64,000 bases of DNA from Gammaproteobacteria bacterium. GTDB lineage: Bacteria > Pseudomonadota > Gammaproteobacteria > JABHGC01. Under the pieces are notes generated by a model. That model was not told the origin of the DNA. It saw only the letters and a program-made list of their open reading frames with translations, and searched no databases. Below are positions 47,333 through 55,731 of the stretch, one piece after another; the first letter of the stretch is position 1; every line of letters begins with the position of its first letter. The stretch is taken from positions 62,001 to 126,000 of the forward strand of contig JALWTS010000044.1 in assembly GCA_027077805.1 (NCBI GenBank). The letters run 5' to 3'. The position numbers were made by a program, and so were the translations under genes.

Positions 47333-48655
47333 ATGTCAAAAAAATTATTTATAAAAACCTTTGGTTGTCAAATGAATGAGTATGATTCCAATAAAATGGC
47401 AGAGTTATTGGCAGATTCTCATGCCCTTAGTTTAACGAATGATCCTGAACAAGCCGATGTATTATTACTAAATACGTGTTCCGTGCGTGAAAAAGCCCAA
47501 GAAAAAGTATTTTCACAACTCGGTCGCTGGAAACAATGGAAACAACAACGTCCTGAACTGGTAATTGGCGTTGGTGGCTGTGTCGCCTCCCAAGAAGGTC
47601 AACAGATTCAACAGCGTGCCCCTTATGTGGATTTAATCTTTGGCCCTCAAACCTTACATCGCTTGCCTAAAATGTTACAACAAGTACAACAACAACGCCA
47701 AACGGTTATGGATATTTCGTTTCCAGAAATTGAAAAATTTGATAACTTACCTGCCCCTAAAGCCGATGGCATTAAAGCCTTTGTCTCGATTATGGAAGGT
47801 TGTAGTAAATATTGCACCTTTTGCGTGGTACCTTATACCCGTGGCGAAGAAGTCAGCCGTCCCTTCGATGATATTATTGCCGAAGTCGTCAGTTTAGTGG
47901 AACAAGGGGTTAAGGAAATTACTTTACTGGGTCAAAATGTTAATGCCTATCAAGGCTTAATGCATGATGGGGCTACCGCTGATTTAGCCTTATTATTAAC
48001 TTATATTGCTGCTATAGAAGGCATTCAACGCCTACGTTATACCACTTCGCATCCTATTGAATTTTCGGATAGTTTAATTGAAGTTTATGGCGAACTACCA
48101 CAATTAGTCGATCATTTACATCTACCGGTACAAACGGGTTCTGATAGAATCTTAGCCGCCATGCGGCGTGGTCATGTGATTAAAGATTATAAACAAAAAA
48201 TTGCCAAACTGCGTCAAATTCGCCCTAATATCAGTATTTCCTCAGACTTTATTATCGGTTTTCCAGGGGAAACCGAGCAAGATTTTGAGCAAACCTTAGA
48301 TTTAGTGGCCGAAATTGGCTTTGATCACTCCTTTAGTTTTATCTACAGCCCCAGACCCGGCACACCTGCATCAGCATTTGTTGATAATATACCTTTCGCC
48401 ACAAAAAAACAACGCCTAGCGATACTACAAGCAAGACTGCAACAATCCGCCCAGCGTATTAGCGAAGCCATGTTAAACACAACGCAAACCATTTTAATTG
48501 AAGGCCCTTCTAAGAAAAATCCACAAGAACTTTGTGGTCGTACTGAAAATAATCGAGTGGTTAATTTTAAAGCAGATAAAGATTGGATTGGACAATTCAC
48601 TAAGGTAAAAATTACCGATGTTTATAGTCATTCGTTATATGGGGAATTAGTTTAG
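47333..48655 (+). CDS. miaB: tRNA (N6-dimethylallyl-A37) methylthiotransferase
   Basis: MiaB adds the 2-methylthio group to i6A37 of tRNAs reading UNN codons, using two [4Fe-4S] clusters. The 440-residue protein has the UPF0004 cysteines in '[12 protein letters not shown]', '[11 protein letters not shown]' and '[11 protein letters not shown]', and the radical-SAM motif '[15 protein letters not shown]'. 'GQNVNAY' follows, then '[16 protein letters not shown]' and a C-terminal TRAM domain. Length equals typical MiaB. TATAAT at 47299-47304 is a plausible -10. An inverted-repeat hairpin follows 10 bp after the stop. Confidence 0.96.
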   Translation: MSKKLFIKTFGCQMNEYDSNKMAELLADSHALSLTNDPEQADVLLLNTCSVREKAQEKVFSQLGRWKQWKQQRPELVIGVGGCVASQEGQQIQQRAPYVDLIFGPQTLHRLPKMLQQVQQQRQTVMDISFPEIEKFDNLPAPKADGIKAFVSIMEGCSKYCTFCVVPYTRGEEVSRPFDDIIAEVVSLVEQGVKEITLLGQNVNAYQGLMHDGATADLALLLTYIAAIEGIQRLRYTTSHPIEFSDSLIEVYGELPQLVDHLHLPVQTGSDRILAAMRRGHVIKDYKQKIAKLRQIRPNISISSDFIIGFPGETEQDFEQTLDLVAEIGFDHSFSFIYSPRPGTPASAFVDNIPFATKKQRLAILQARLQQSAQRISEAMLNTTQTILIEGPSKKNPQELCGRTENNRVVNFKADKDWIGQFTKVKITDVYSHSLYGELV

Positions 48656-48665
48656 CCAATAAATA

Positions 48666-48687
48666 AAGGGCAGATAATTCTGCCCTT
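48666..48687. terminator. Hairpin between miaB and the secreted-protein gene
   Basis: A perfect 9-bp stem AAGGGCAGA/TCTGCCCTT with loop TAAT separates two convergent genes. On the minus strand it is followed by TATTTATTGG, on the plus strand by ACCATTCC, so it is mainly a terminator for the minus-strand gene. Confidence 0.7.
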
Positions 48688-48703
48688 ACCATTCCCTACT
48701 GCA

Positions 48704-49369
48704 TTAAAATTGCGTTTCGTTATTTGAAGGATCCCCTTCCTTATACCAAATTTTCCAATTCCAATTACACATGCCATAAGTACCACAAGCTTCCACAATC
48801 TGTAATTCACTAATTTCGCCTGTCCAATCCTGACCTACTTTATAATGGCAATATAATTTACTCCCTTGACCTCGACCATAAACCGCCTCATGGCTTGCAC
48901 TCGCAGGCTGACGACCAAACATATCAGGGCAACTATTAATATCTTGACCATTAACCCGTAAGCGAATCCAATCCACTTGCTTAACGGTTTTGGTTTGATA
49001 ATATTTATCTTGCACTTTATATTCGGTACATTTTGCGGCTCCTGTTGCCCCTGTTACAATATCAAAAGAGGCTGAACCACCCGCACAAAAATCATAACCA
49101 CCCCCATCAACTAAACTCACCTCAAACACTAATTCCCCAACGGATTCGTTATTTGCAAACGGTGAATTAGCCACAAAGGCATTAACTTTTTGATAGCTAA
49201 ATTTATGTGCCGTTTCCATAAAAATGCCAAAAGGTTTAATTAAAATTAATGCCGTTTTAGTCTTATCAGAGCCTTCTGCTAAAAGTTTAAACCCAGCTTG
49301 GGCATGAGCAATGTTTGCAACGGCTATTACCATAAAAAATAAAGATTTCGCTAAAAAATGTCTTTTCAT
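48704..49369 (-). CDS. Secreted cysteine-containing protein of unknown function
   Basis: From ATG 49369 the 221-residue product starts 'MKRHFLAKSLFFMVIAVANI' and has a signal peptide cleaved after about residue 23 ('IAHA'). The mature protein has six cysteines (an even number, suggesting three disulfides), many Trp/Tyr residues towards the C-terminus ('GMCNWNWKIWYKEGDPSNN') and beta-like patterning. The upstream in-frame ATG (49408) would put 13 polar residues before the signal and is less likely; AAAGGACA sits 11 bp before the chosen start. I do not recognise the family. Confidence 0.72.
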   Translation of the reverse strand: MKRHFLAKSLFFMVIAVANIAHAQAGFKLLAEGSDKTKTALILIKPFGIFMETAHKFSYQKVNAFVANSPFANNESVGELVFEVSLVDGGGYDFCAGGSASFDIVTGATGAAKCTEYKVQDKYYQTKTVKQVDWIRLRVNGQDINSCPDMFGRQPASASHEAVYGRGQGSKLYCHYKVGQDWTGEISELQIVEACGTYGMCNWNWKIWYKEGDPSNNETQF

Positions 49370-49420
49370 AACAATGATTGTCCTTTTGATGATTGTTGAG
49401 TTATTCATATATTAACAAAA

Positions 49421-49490
49421 TAATTAAATAATTAAATACCAATTATCAGTCATAGCTCACCGATTATCTGTAAAAGGTTATTTTGTTAAT
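49421..49490. repeat. 13-bp inverted repeat upstream of the secreted-protein gene
   Basis: ATTAACAAAATAA at 49421-49433 and its exact complement at 49478-49490 enclose 44 bp in the 206-bp divergent interval before ybeZ. The arms are very AT-rich, so chance is possible, but a cruciform or paired regulator site would look like this. Confidence 0.4.
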
Positions 49491-49575
49491 TTATCCGATT
49501 AATAAATGAACATATTGCGAATCAGCCGTCAATACGATAAACTTTGTTTTAGATTTATCACTTATTCTATTTATT

Positions 49576-50586
49576 TTGAATACCAACCTTCAAACCAAAG
49601 AAATCACCTTTCCTTCCTCAAATACCCAACAAATGGCCAATTTATGTGGACAGTTTGATGAGCATTTGCACCAGATTGAAAAACGCTTAGGGGTGAGAAT
49701 ATCTCATCGAGGTAGTAATTTACAAGTATCTGGTGATGCCTTGCTGGTGGATACCAGTTTAACCATTATAAATAAGCTGCATCAATTAGCTGATAAAGCG
49801 CCTTTAAGTCCTGCGGATGTGCATTTATTTTTGCAAGAGGCAAATCTGGAATCACTACATCATCATGAAAAGCAAGCCCCTGAAATTGAAATTTGCACTC
49901 GCCGAGGCAAAGTGAAAGCAAGAGGTAAAAATCAACATGAATATCTACAAAATATTTTAAGCCATGATATTAATTTTGGTATTGGTCCTGCGGGAACAGG
50001 TAAAACTTATTTAGCCGTAGCTTGTGCGGTAGAAGCATTGGAAAAAGACCAAATTCGACGTTTGCTGTTAACTCGCCCTGCGGTAGAAGCGGGTGAACGC
50101 TTGGGTTTTTTACCTGGGGATTTAAGTCAAAAAATCGACCCTTATTTACGACCTTTATATGATGCCCTGTATGAAATGTTGGGTTTTGAACGAGTCAATA
50201 AACTGATTGAACGCAATGTGATTGAAGTTGCCCCGTTGGCTTATATGCGAGGACGGACTTTAAATGAATCATTTATTATTTTAGATGAAGCCCAAAATAC
50301 CACGACTGAACAAATGAAAATGTTTTTAACTCGCATTGGTTTTAATTCTACGGCGGTTATTACAGGTGATATTACCCAAGTCGATTTGCCTTATCGTACC
50401 GAATCGGGCTTAAAACATACGATTAAAGTATTAAAAGAAGTGAAAGATATTGGCTTTACCTTTTTTCAAGCGAAAGATGTGGTACGTCATGCTTTAGTAC
50501 AAAAAATTGTTACTGCTTATGATAGTTATGAACGACAAACAGCAACGACTAATACAAATGCTAACACGAATAATACAGATTCATAA
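49576..50586 (+). CDS. ybeZ: PhoH-like ATPase (YbeZ/PhoL)
   Basis: The 336-residue cytoplasmic protein has a KH-like N-domain (residues 10-70) and a PhoH ATPase core: 'GIGPAGTGKTYLAVACAVEAL' region (Walker A GPAGTGKT near residue 139), 'LTRPAVEAGERLGFLPGDL', and Walker B 'FIILDEAQNTT'. 'VITGDITQVDLP' follows. The start is TTG 49576: residues 'TKEITFPSSNTQQMANLCGQF' region align with the beginning of the E. coli protein, so a later ATG would remove conserved sequence. It works with YbeY in rRNA processing and quality control. ybeY follows after 7 bp. Confidence 0.92.
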   Translation: MNTNLQTKEITFPSSNTQQMANLCGQFDEHLHQIEKRLGVRISHRGSNLQVSGDALLVDTSLTIINKLHQLADKAPLSPADVHLFLQEANLESLHHHEKQAPEIEICTRRGKVKARGKNQHEYLQNILSHDINFGIGPAGTGKTYLAVACAVEALEKDQIRRLLLTRPAVEAGERLGFLPGDLSQKIDPYLRPLYDALYEMLGFERVNKLIERNVIEVAPLAYMRGRTLNESFIILDEAQNTTTEQMKMFLTRIGFNSTAVITGDITQVDLPYRTESGLKHTIKVLKEVKDIGFTFFQAKDVVRHALVQKIVTAYDSYERQTATTNTNANTNNTDS

Positions 50587-50593
50587 TTAAACA

Positions 50594-51058
50594 ATGGATA
50601 TTGAGGTACAATACGCTTGTGAAGCAGATTATCTGCCGACGAAAACTGAATTGTTACAGTGGTTGCAAAGTGTCATGGTATTTATCACCATACCTGCAAA
50701 TTCTGAACTGGTGATTCGATTGGTTAGCACGGATGAAATTCAACAATTAAACCATCAATATCGGCAACAGCCTAAACCTACCAATGTTTTATCATTTCCA
50801 ATGGAAATGCCTGACTATATTGACGCAGAATCAAATTATTTAGGCGATATTGTCATCTGTGCTGAGATAATTAGCAAAGAATCACAACAACAACAAAAAT
50901 TAGCCTTAGCCCATTGGGCACATATTACTATCCATGGTTTATTACATCTTTTAGGTTATGATCATCAAAGCACTGAAGATGCAAATGTTATGGAAAATTT
51001 AGAAATTCAAGCACTAAAGCAACTTGGTTATCCAAATCCTTATGAGACAACAATATGA
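50594..51058 (+). CDS. ybeY: Endoribonuclease/rRNA maturation factor YbeY
   Basis: YbeY is a zinc endoribonuclease for 16S rRNA 3' maturation and ribosome quality control. The 154-residue protein has the family sequence 'TNVLSFPME' near residue 61 and the zinc motif 'HITIHGLLHLLGYDH' near residue 113 (H-x3-H-x5-H). It lies between ybeZ and corC as in most gammaproteobacteria; its stop overlaps the corC start by four bases (ATGA). Confidence 0.95.
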   Translation: MDIEVQYACEADYLPTKTELLQWLQSVMVFITIPANSELVIRLVSTDEIQQLNHQYRQQPKPTNVLSFPMEMPDYIDAESNYLGDIVICAEIISKESQQQQKLALAHWAHITIHGLLHLLGYDHQSTEDANVMENLEIQALKQLGYPNPYETTI

Positions 51059-51885
51059 CTGCTGACATAGCTGATAATTGGTTAGATAAAATCAATAAGT
51101 TTTTTTCTAAAGAACCTGAAGATAAACAACAATTGCTGGAGTTATTGTTGTTAGCTAAACAGCGTAATATTTTAGATAATGATGGATTAGCAATGATGGA
51201 AGGCGTACTGCAAGTCTCTGAAATGCGTGCAGGTGAAATTATGATTCCACGCTCGCAAATGACAGCAATACCTAAAGATAAACCCTTTGAGGAAATTTTA
51301 CAAAGTATTGTTGAATCATCACATTCCCGTTTTCCTGTTTTTAATGAAGATGTCAATGAAATTATCGGAATTTTATTAGCCAAAGATTTATTAGCCCATT
51401 GTACTCATAATAGAAATACTAACATCGTTTTTGATATTGAAGACTTAATCCGACCTGCGATCTTTATTCCTGAAAGCAAACGCTTGGATGTATTATTACG
51501 AGACTTTCGACTTAATCGACATCATATGGCAATGGTCGTGGATGAATATGGGGCGGTGTCAGGTTTAGTAACGATTGAAGATGTTTTAGAACAAATTGTT
51601 GGTGATATTGAGGATGAAAACGATTTTTCGGATCATAGTTTTATTATTCAAAAAGATAAAAATTATTATATATTAAAAGCCTTAATGCCTATTGAAGAGT
51701 TTAATAAATATTTTGATACCAGTTATTCTAATCAAGACTATGACACGATTGCAGGAATGGCAATGAATATCTTGGGTCATTTGCCGAAACGAGGAGAACA
51801 TTTTCATATTGATAATTTCTATTTTGAAATTACCAAAGCCGATAATCGTCGGGTACATTTAATTAAACTTAGCATAACTAAGTAA
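51055..51885 (+). CDS. corC: CorC/HlyC family CBS-domain transporter component (YbeX)
   Basis: The 276-residue protein has no membrane domain. It contains two CBS repeats (about 60-190: 'EIMIPRSQMTAIPKDKPFEEI', 'VVDEYGAVSGLVTIEDVLEQI') and a C-terminal CorC_HlyC domain (200-276). YbeX/CorC is linked to magnesium or cobalt efflux and, by gene context, to ribosome metabolism. It is coupled to ybeY by a four-base overlap and precedes lnt by 8 bp. Confidence 0.93.
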   Translation: MTADIADNWLDKINKFFSKEPEDKQQLLELLLLAKQRNILDNDGLAMMEGVLQVSEMRAGEIMIPRSQMTAIPKDKPFEEILQSIVESSHSRFPVFNEDVNEIIGILLAKDLLAHCTHNRNTNIVFDIEDLIRPAIFIPESKRLDVLLRDFRLNRHHMAMVVDEYGAVSGLVTIEDVLEQIVGDIEDENDFSDHSFIIQKDKNYYILKALMPIEEFNKYFDTSYSNQDYDTIAGMAMNILGHLPKRGEHFHIDNFYFEITKADNRRVHLIKLSITK

Positions 51886-51893
51886 GCAAATAA

Positions 51894-53408
51894 ATGACTC
51901 AACCATTCAGTTATATATTGGCATTAATTGCTGGCATGAGTTTAAGTTTTGCCTTTGCTCCTTATGATGTTTATTACCTAGCCTATCTTAGCCCTGCCTT
52001 ATTATTTTATTTATGGCAATCCCAAACACCCAAACAAGCGTTTATGACAGGCTGGTTATTTGGTAGTGGTTTATTAATTATTGGCATTTTTTGGTTACAT
52101 CATAGCTTAAAACAATTTGGTGGCATTAATGAAAGCCTTGCCATAATATTAACCATTGGCTTTGCGATGGCAATGGCATTATATCCTGCCTTATGTGGTT
52201 GGGTAGCACAAAAATATTTTGCCAACCCAAGTCAAACATTAGCCTTACGTTTATTAATGATTTATCCTAGTTTGTGGACTTTATTTGAATGGTTAAAAGG
52301 CTGGATTTTAGGCGGTTTTCCTTGGCTAAGTTTGGGTTATAGCCAAATTAATACCCCATTCGCACTATTCGCTCCAGTTTTTGGCGTTTATGGCATAAGT
52401 TGCTTAACTGCCATGATGGCGAGTTGCTTAGTATTACTATATTTAGGTTCAATGAAACACAAAAGATTGGTCATTATTAATTTAGGAATCATCGCTTTAA
52501 TGCTATACAGTCTATCACTGATAACTTGGACAACGCCTAAACAAAAATTAACAGTCAGTTTAATTCAAGGCAATATTGCCCAAGAAAATAAATGGACAGC
52601 AAAAAATCTCAACCACACCTTAGAACATTATGACCAATTATCGAAAGATCATTGGCAAAGTGATATCATTATCTGGCCAGAAACGGCTATTCCTATGTTT
52701 TATCATCGTCTACAACATAACTTTTTAGCGGATTTAGAGCAACTAGCACAAGCCTCAGATACCTTAGTTTTTATTGGCATGCCAGTAAAAGATCAACATA
52801 GTCAAGGTTATTATAATGGCATTGTCATGTTAGGTGAAACCAACCATCAGTTTTATTTTAAACGCCATCTTGTCCCTTTCGGTGAATATATTCCTTTGGC
52901 ATCATTGCTTAATGATTTTTTTAAATTTCTACGCATTCCAATGGTAAATTTTCAAGCCAGTGATAATTTACCGATTATTCAAGCAAATAGCCTAAATATT
53001 GGTTTGTCAATTTGTTACGAAGATGCCTTTGGTGAGGAGATAATTGATGCCTTACCTTTAGCTGACGTATTAATTAATGTGAGTAATGATGCTTGGTTTG
53101 GTGGTGAAATCGCCCCTAAACAACATTTACAAATTGCCCAAATGCGAGCCATAGAAACTGGGCGTTATTTATTAAGAGTAACGAATACAGGCATTTCCGC
53201 TGTTATCACCCCACAAGGTAAGATTCAACAACAATCCCAATGGAATCAAATGGAAGTTATTACTACGAACATTCGCACTTATCAAGGTGCAACCATTTAT
53301 GTAGAATTTGGCAATTATTTAGTCATAAGTTTGCTCATAGGTAGTTTATTGTTGCGACACATCTTTCAAATTGGTCGAACACAACACACCACGCATACTG
53401 TTGATTAA
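51894..53408 (+). CDS. lnt: Apolipoprotein N-acyltransferase
   Basis: Lnt adds the third acyl chain to lipoproteins in the inner membrane, enabling transport to the outer membrane. The 504-residue protein has about six N-terminal helices (residues 5-212), a periplasmic nitrilase domain (220-470) and a final helix. The catalytic triad is visible as E263 ('WPETAIP'), K323 ('YFKRHLVPFGEYIP') and C374 ('SICYEDAFG'). The start ATG lies 8 bp after corC. The last 63 bp overlap the antisense ArsR-type gene, so the two 3' ends share coding DNA. Confidence 0.96.
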   Translation: MTQPFSYILALIAGMSLSFAFAPYDVYYLAYLSPALLFYLWQSQTPKQAFMTGWLFGSGLLIIGIFWLHHSLKQFGGINESLAIILTIGFAMAMALYPALCGWVAQKYFANPSQTLALRLLMIYPSLWTLFEWLKGWILGGFPWLSLGYSQINTPFALFAPVFGVYGISCLTAMMASCLVLLYLGSMKHKRLVIINLGIIALMLYSLSLITWTTPKQKLTVSLIQGNIAQENKWTAKNLNHTLEHYDQLSKDHWQSDIIIWPETAIPMFYHRLQHNFLADLEQLAQASDTLVFIGMPVKDQHSQGYYNGIVMLGETNHQFYFKRHLVPFGEYIPLASLLNDFFKFLRIPMVNFQASDNLPIIQANSLNIGLSICYEDAFGEEIIDALPLADVLINVSNDAWFGGEIAPKQHLQIAQMRAIETGRYLLRVTNTGISAVITPQGKIQQQSQWNQMEVITTNIRTYQGATIYVEFGNYLVISLLIGSLLLRHIFQIGRTQHTTHTVD

Positions 53409-53666
53409 GCTTTGAACCTGATCATTTCTGACTTTACAAAACACTTTATTGCCATCTTTGCGTGATAAAATAATATTACGATTGCGTAAAATTTCTAAAT
53501 GCTGGGAAACATTGCTTTGGGTTGTGCCAACTAAATCAATTAATTCCCTAACGGTAAGTTCTTTATCACCTAAGGCACATAAAATTTTCCATCGAATGGG
53601 ATGTGCCATTGCTTTTAAAGCATTGGCCGTTAAAGTTACATCTTCAATTGGGGTTGTTTCGGTCAT
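53346..53666 (-). CDS. ArsR-family winged-helix regulator
   Basis: From ATG 53666 (AAGAG 7 bp upstream) the product has 106 residues. The winged helix runs 'ALKAMAHPIRWKILCALGDKE', 'LTVRELIDLVGTTQSNVSQH', 'LEILRNRNIILSRKDGNKVF', as in ArsR/SmtB proteins. Cysteines are C30 (in ILCAL), C77 and C96 (in MRGVLC). C30 and C96 are 66 residues apart, the same spacing as the sulfide-sensing cysteine pair I recall for SqrR/BigR regulators, so sulfide or redox sensing is possible. No metal-binding CxC motif is seen in the recognition helix. Its 3' end overlaps lnt by 63 bp on the other strand. Confidence 0.85.
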   Translation of the reverse strand: MTETTPIEDVTLTANALKAMAHPIRWKILCALGDKELTVRELIDLVGTTQSNVSQHLEILRNRNIILSRKDGNKVFCKVRNDQVQSLINSMRGVLCSTNLKDVSQQ

Positions 53667-53699
53667 AACATCACTCTTTATCACTCTCTTTTTCTATGT

Positions 53700-54554
53700 T
53701 TATGTGTCTATTTTTTGATAACCAGTCATATTTTTGGCAATACAAATAATACCACTAATAGTATCCTCTTTATCTTTTAAACTGGTTCGAGAAAATAAAA
53801 TCGGCACTCTCGTATTATCTTTGGCAATAAAACTAGCCTCAACATTTTGAATTAGCCCTGTACGAATAATTGCCTCCAACCAAGTTCCCATAAAGGCATT
53901 CGCTTGTTCAGGCGCTTCTTCTTCAAAAATATCACTAATACCTAAACCTAATAATTCCTTCTCATTATAGTCTAGCATTTGACAAGTCGCAGGATTAACA
54001 TATTCAATCACACCTTCGATATTTAACACAATAAGGGCTTCTCCCATAAATTGAATGATTGCTTCAATATACTGCTTTGCCTGAGCCAATTCCGCAGTGC
54101 GTTCAGCAACTTTTTGCTCTAAAACTCGATTAAGCTCCCGCTCTTTTTCAATTAAGCGAATATAAGTACTAATTTTGTTAATCAATAAATGATCGTCAAT
54201 GGGTTTTAATAAATAATCCACTGCCCCAACTTCATAGCCTTTTTGTTGAAATTCATCGGCTTTAAATGCAGCGGTTAAGAAAATAATCGGAATATCTTGG
54301 GTTTTTTTACGAATTTTTAACATAGAAGCCGTTTGAAACCCGTCCATCTCTGGCATTTGCACATCTAAAATAATAATATCAATCGCTTGCTCACCTTTTA
54401 AGGCAATATCTAAAGCCTCTGCACCTGATAAAGCCTGTTTAACATTGACTGATAAATATTGATTAATCAAGGTTTCTAAAGTAAATAAATTATTTTTATT
54501 GTCATCTACAATTAACAATGTAAAGTTTTTTTGCTGGCTTTGATTTTGACTCAT
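53700..54554 (-). CDS. Response regulator with C-terminal PAS domain
   Basis: The 284-residue cytoplasmic protein has a receiver domain (residues 12-130; 'LLIVDDNKNNLFTL', Asp in 'IIILDVQMPEMDGF', 'LLKPIDD' Lys), a coiled coil ('ELNRVLEQKVAERTAELAQA') and a PAS domain (about 163-280, 'ALIVLNIEGVIEYVNPATCQML'). It stops after the PAS domain with no kinase, GGDEF or DNA-binding output, so it may act by protein contact. A short intergenic of 33 bp separates it from the ArsR-type gene on the same strand, so co-transcription is likely. Confidence 0.88.
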   Translation of the reverse strand: MSQNQSQQKNFTLLIVDDNKNNLFTLETLINQYLSVNVKQALSGAEALDIALKGEQAIDIIILDVQMPEMDGFQTASMLKIRKKTQDIPIIFLTAAFKADEFQQKGYEVGAVDYLLKPIDDHLLINKISTYIRLIEKERELNRVLEQKVAERTAELAQAKQYIEAIIQFMGEALIVLNIEGVIEYVNPATCQMLDYNEKELLGLGISDIFEEEAPEQANAFMGTWLEAIIRTGLIQNVEASFIAKDNTRVPILFSRTSLKDKEDTISGIICIAKNMTGYQKIDT

Positions 54555-54668
54555 AACTTCTCAATCTGTGATCGTTCTCTCAAAATTATAGTCAAGATTC
54601 ATCTTTTATTCAGGGAATCTAGCTTACTATATATGCCATCAATAACATTAAGTAATATGGAGCGAACA

Positions 54669-55619
54669 ATGAAAACGAAAACCTTTATTATTTTTACTTT
54701 AATTAGTTTATTAGGCTTAATAACCTTACCAAGCCATGCGAAATCAGAGCGAATTGATAGTATCGAATTAAAATTTAATGATGAATATTTTCAAGGAAAA
54801 AATAAAATCAAACTAAAAAAAATGCTACGACAGAAATATCCGAATTATGATTTTGACAATAAACAACTCGTAAGTGTTGTTTTAATTGCCAAATCGAAAC
54901 ATTCCAATGCCACAGCCCATCTACGTTTAGACAATAAACATGCCAAGCCTGACGTGATCTTAAGCCGACCTTACAACTTTGATATTAACGATGATTACAG
55001 TTTTGATCGTTTACGCCTTCCGCATCCTAACTTAAACCGAAAAGGCAATAATGAAGGCAAATGGCAGATTTACTTAGATGGTTATGTGAAAGTACGCAAA
55101 GTTTTAGTCGAACTAAAACAACAAGCAATGGCAGCTAAAAAAACAAAATGGGAAACAGCCGTAAGCCTTAAAGCTCAAGCAGGTCAAGAATATCATAGTA
55201 AAATCAAACTCAATCAAACCATTGATGCGATTCAATTAATCGCAACAAATGGTGATGTTAGAATCAATCGCATGATAATTAAATTTTCCAACGGTGATAA
55301 ACAAGCGTTGCATGACTTAGAAGGGACTTTAACCCCGACACAAGCAAAAGTATTAAACTTTAAAAATCCAACGGCGATCAAGGCAATTAAACTCTCATAC
55401 GAATCTTATTGGAACCGTCGCAACGCCAGCTTTGATGTTCAAATAAAAACACATCAGCCTAAAGTTAAAGTACAGAATTATCGTCAATATAACAACGCAG
55501 ATGACTATCATCACCATACTTATCAAAATCAGTATATTCGCAACTACCATCAAGACAGCAATCAACAACCTTGGGAAAATTTAGAAGAACGTTGGTATCG
55601 CTGGGATAACCGATACTAA
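54669..55619 (+). CDS. Secreted beta-rich protein with His/Tyr/Asn-rich tail
   Basis: GGAGCGAACAATG fixes the start at 54669. The 316-residue product has a signal peptide (cleavage after 'LPSHA', residue 24). Two similar beta segments are visible, around residues 28-140 and 160-265; the second has 'VRINRMIIKFSNGDKQALHD' and 'AIKAIKLSYESYWN', a pattern I associate loosely with DUF2541-type folds. The last 45 residues are rich in His, Tyr, Asn, Gln, and Trp ('DDYHHHTYQNQY'), suggesting metal binding or surface adhesion. No cysteine is present in the mature part. The function is unknown; it precedes the 1346-residue protein gene in the same direction. Confidence 0.75.
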   Translation: MKTKTFIIFTLISLLGLITLPSHAKSERIDSIELKFNDEYFQGKNKIKLKKMLRQKYPNYDFDNKQLVSVVLIAKSKHSNATAHLRLDNKHAKPDVILSRPYNFDINDDYSFDRLRLPHPNLNRKGNNEGKWQIYLDGYVKVRKVLVELKQQAMAAKKTKWETAVSLKAQAGQEYHSKIKLNQTIDAIQLIATNGDVRINRMIIKFSNGDKQALHDLEGTLTPTQAKVLNFKNPTAIKAIKLSYESYWNRRNASFDVQIKTHQPKVKVQNYRQYNNADDYHHHTYQNQYIRNYHQDSNQQPWENLEERWYRWDNRY

Positions 55620-55631
55620 CAAATGAGTGCC

Positions 55632-55682
55632 ATTTTCGGAATAAAAGCCTTAAAATTGTTCAAAACCTTTTATTCCGAAAAT
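55632..55682 (+). repeat. 15-bp inverted repeat between the secreted protein and the giant membrane protein
   Basis: ATTTTCGGAATAAAA and its exact complement surround a 21-base loop, 12 bp after the stop and 49 bp before the next gene. It is followed by ATCAAAATTC rather than a T run, so it is either a weak terminator or a regulatory/processing hairpin between two genes likely to be related. Confidence 0.65.
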
Positions 55683-55731
55683 CAAAATTCAAAATTTAAT
55701 TTTTAACACTTATTCAAGCAATTTCAACTAT

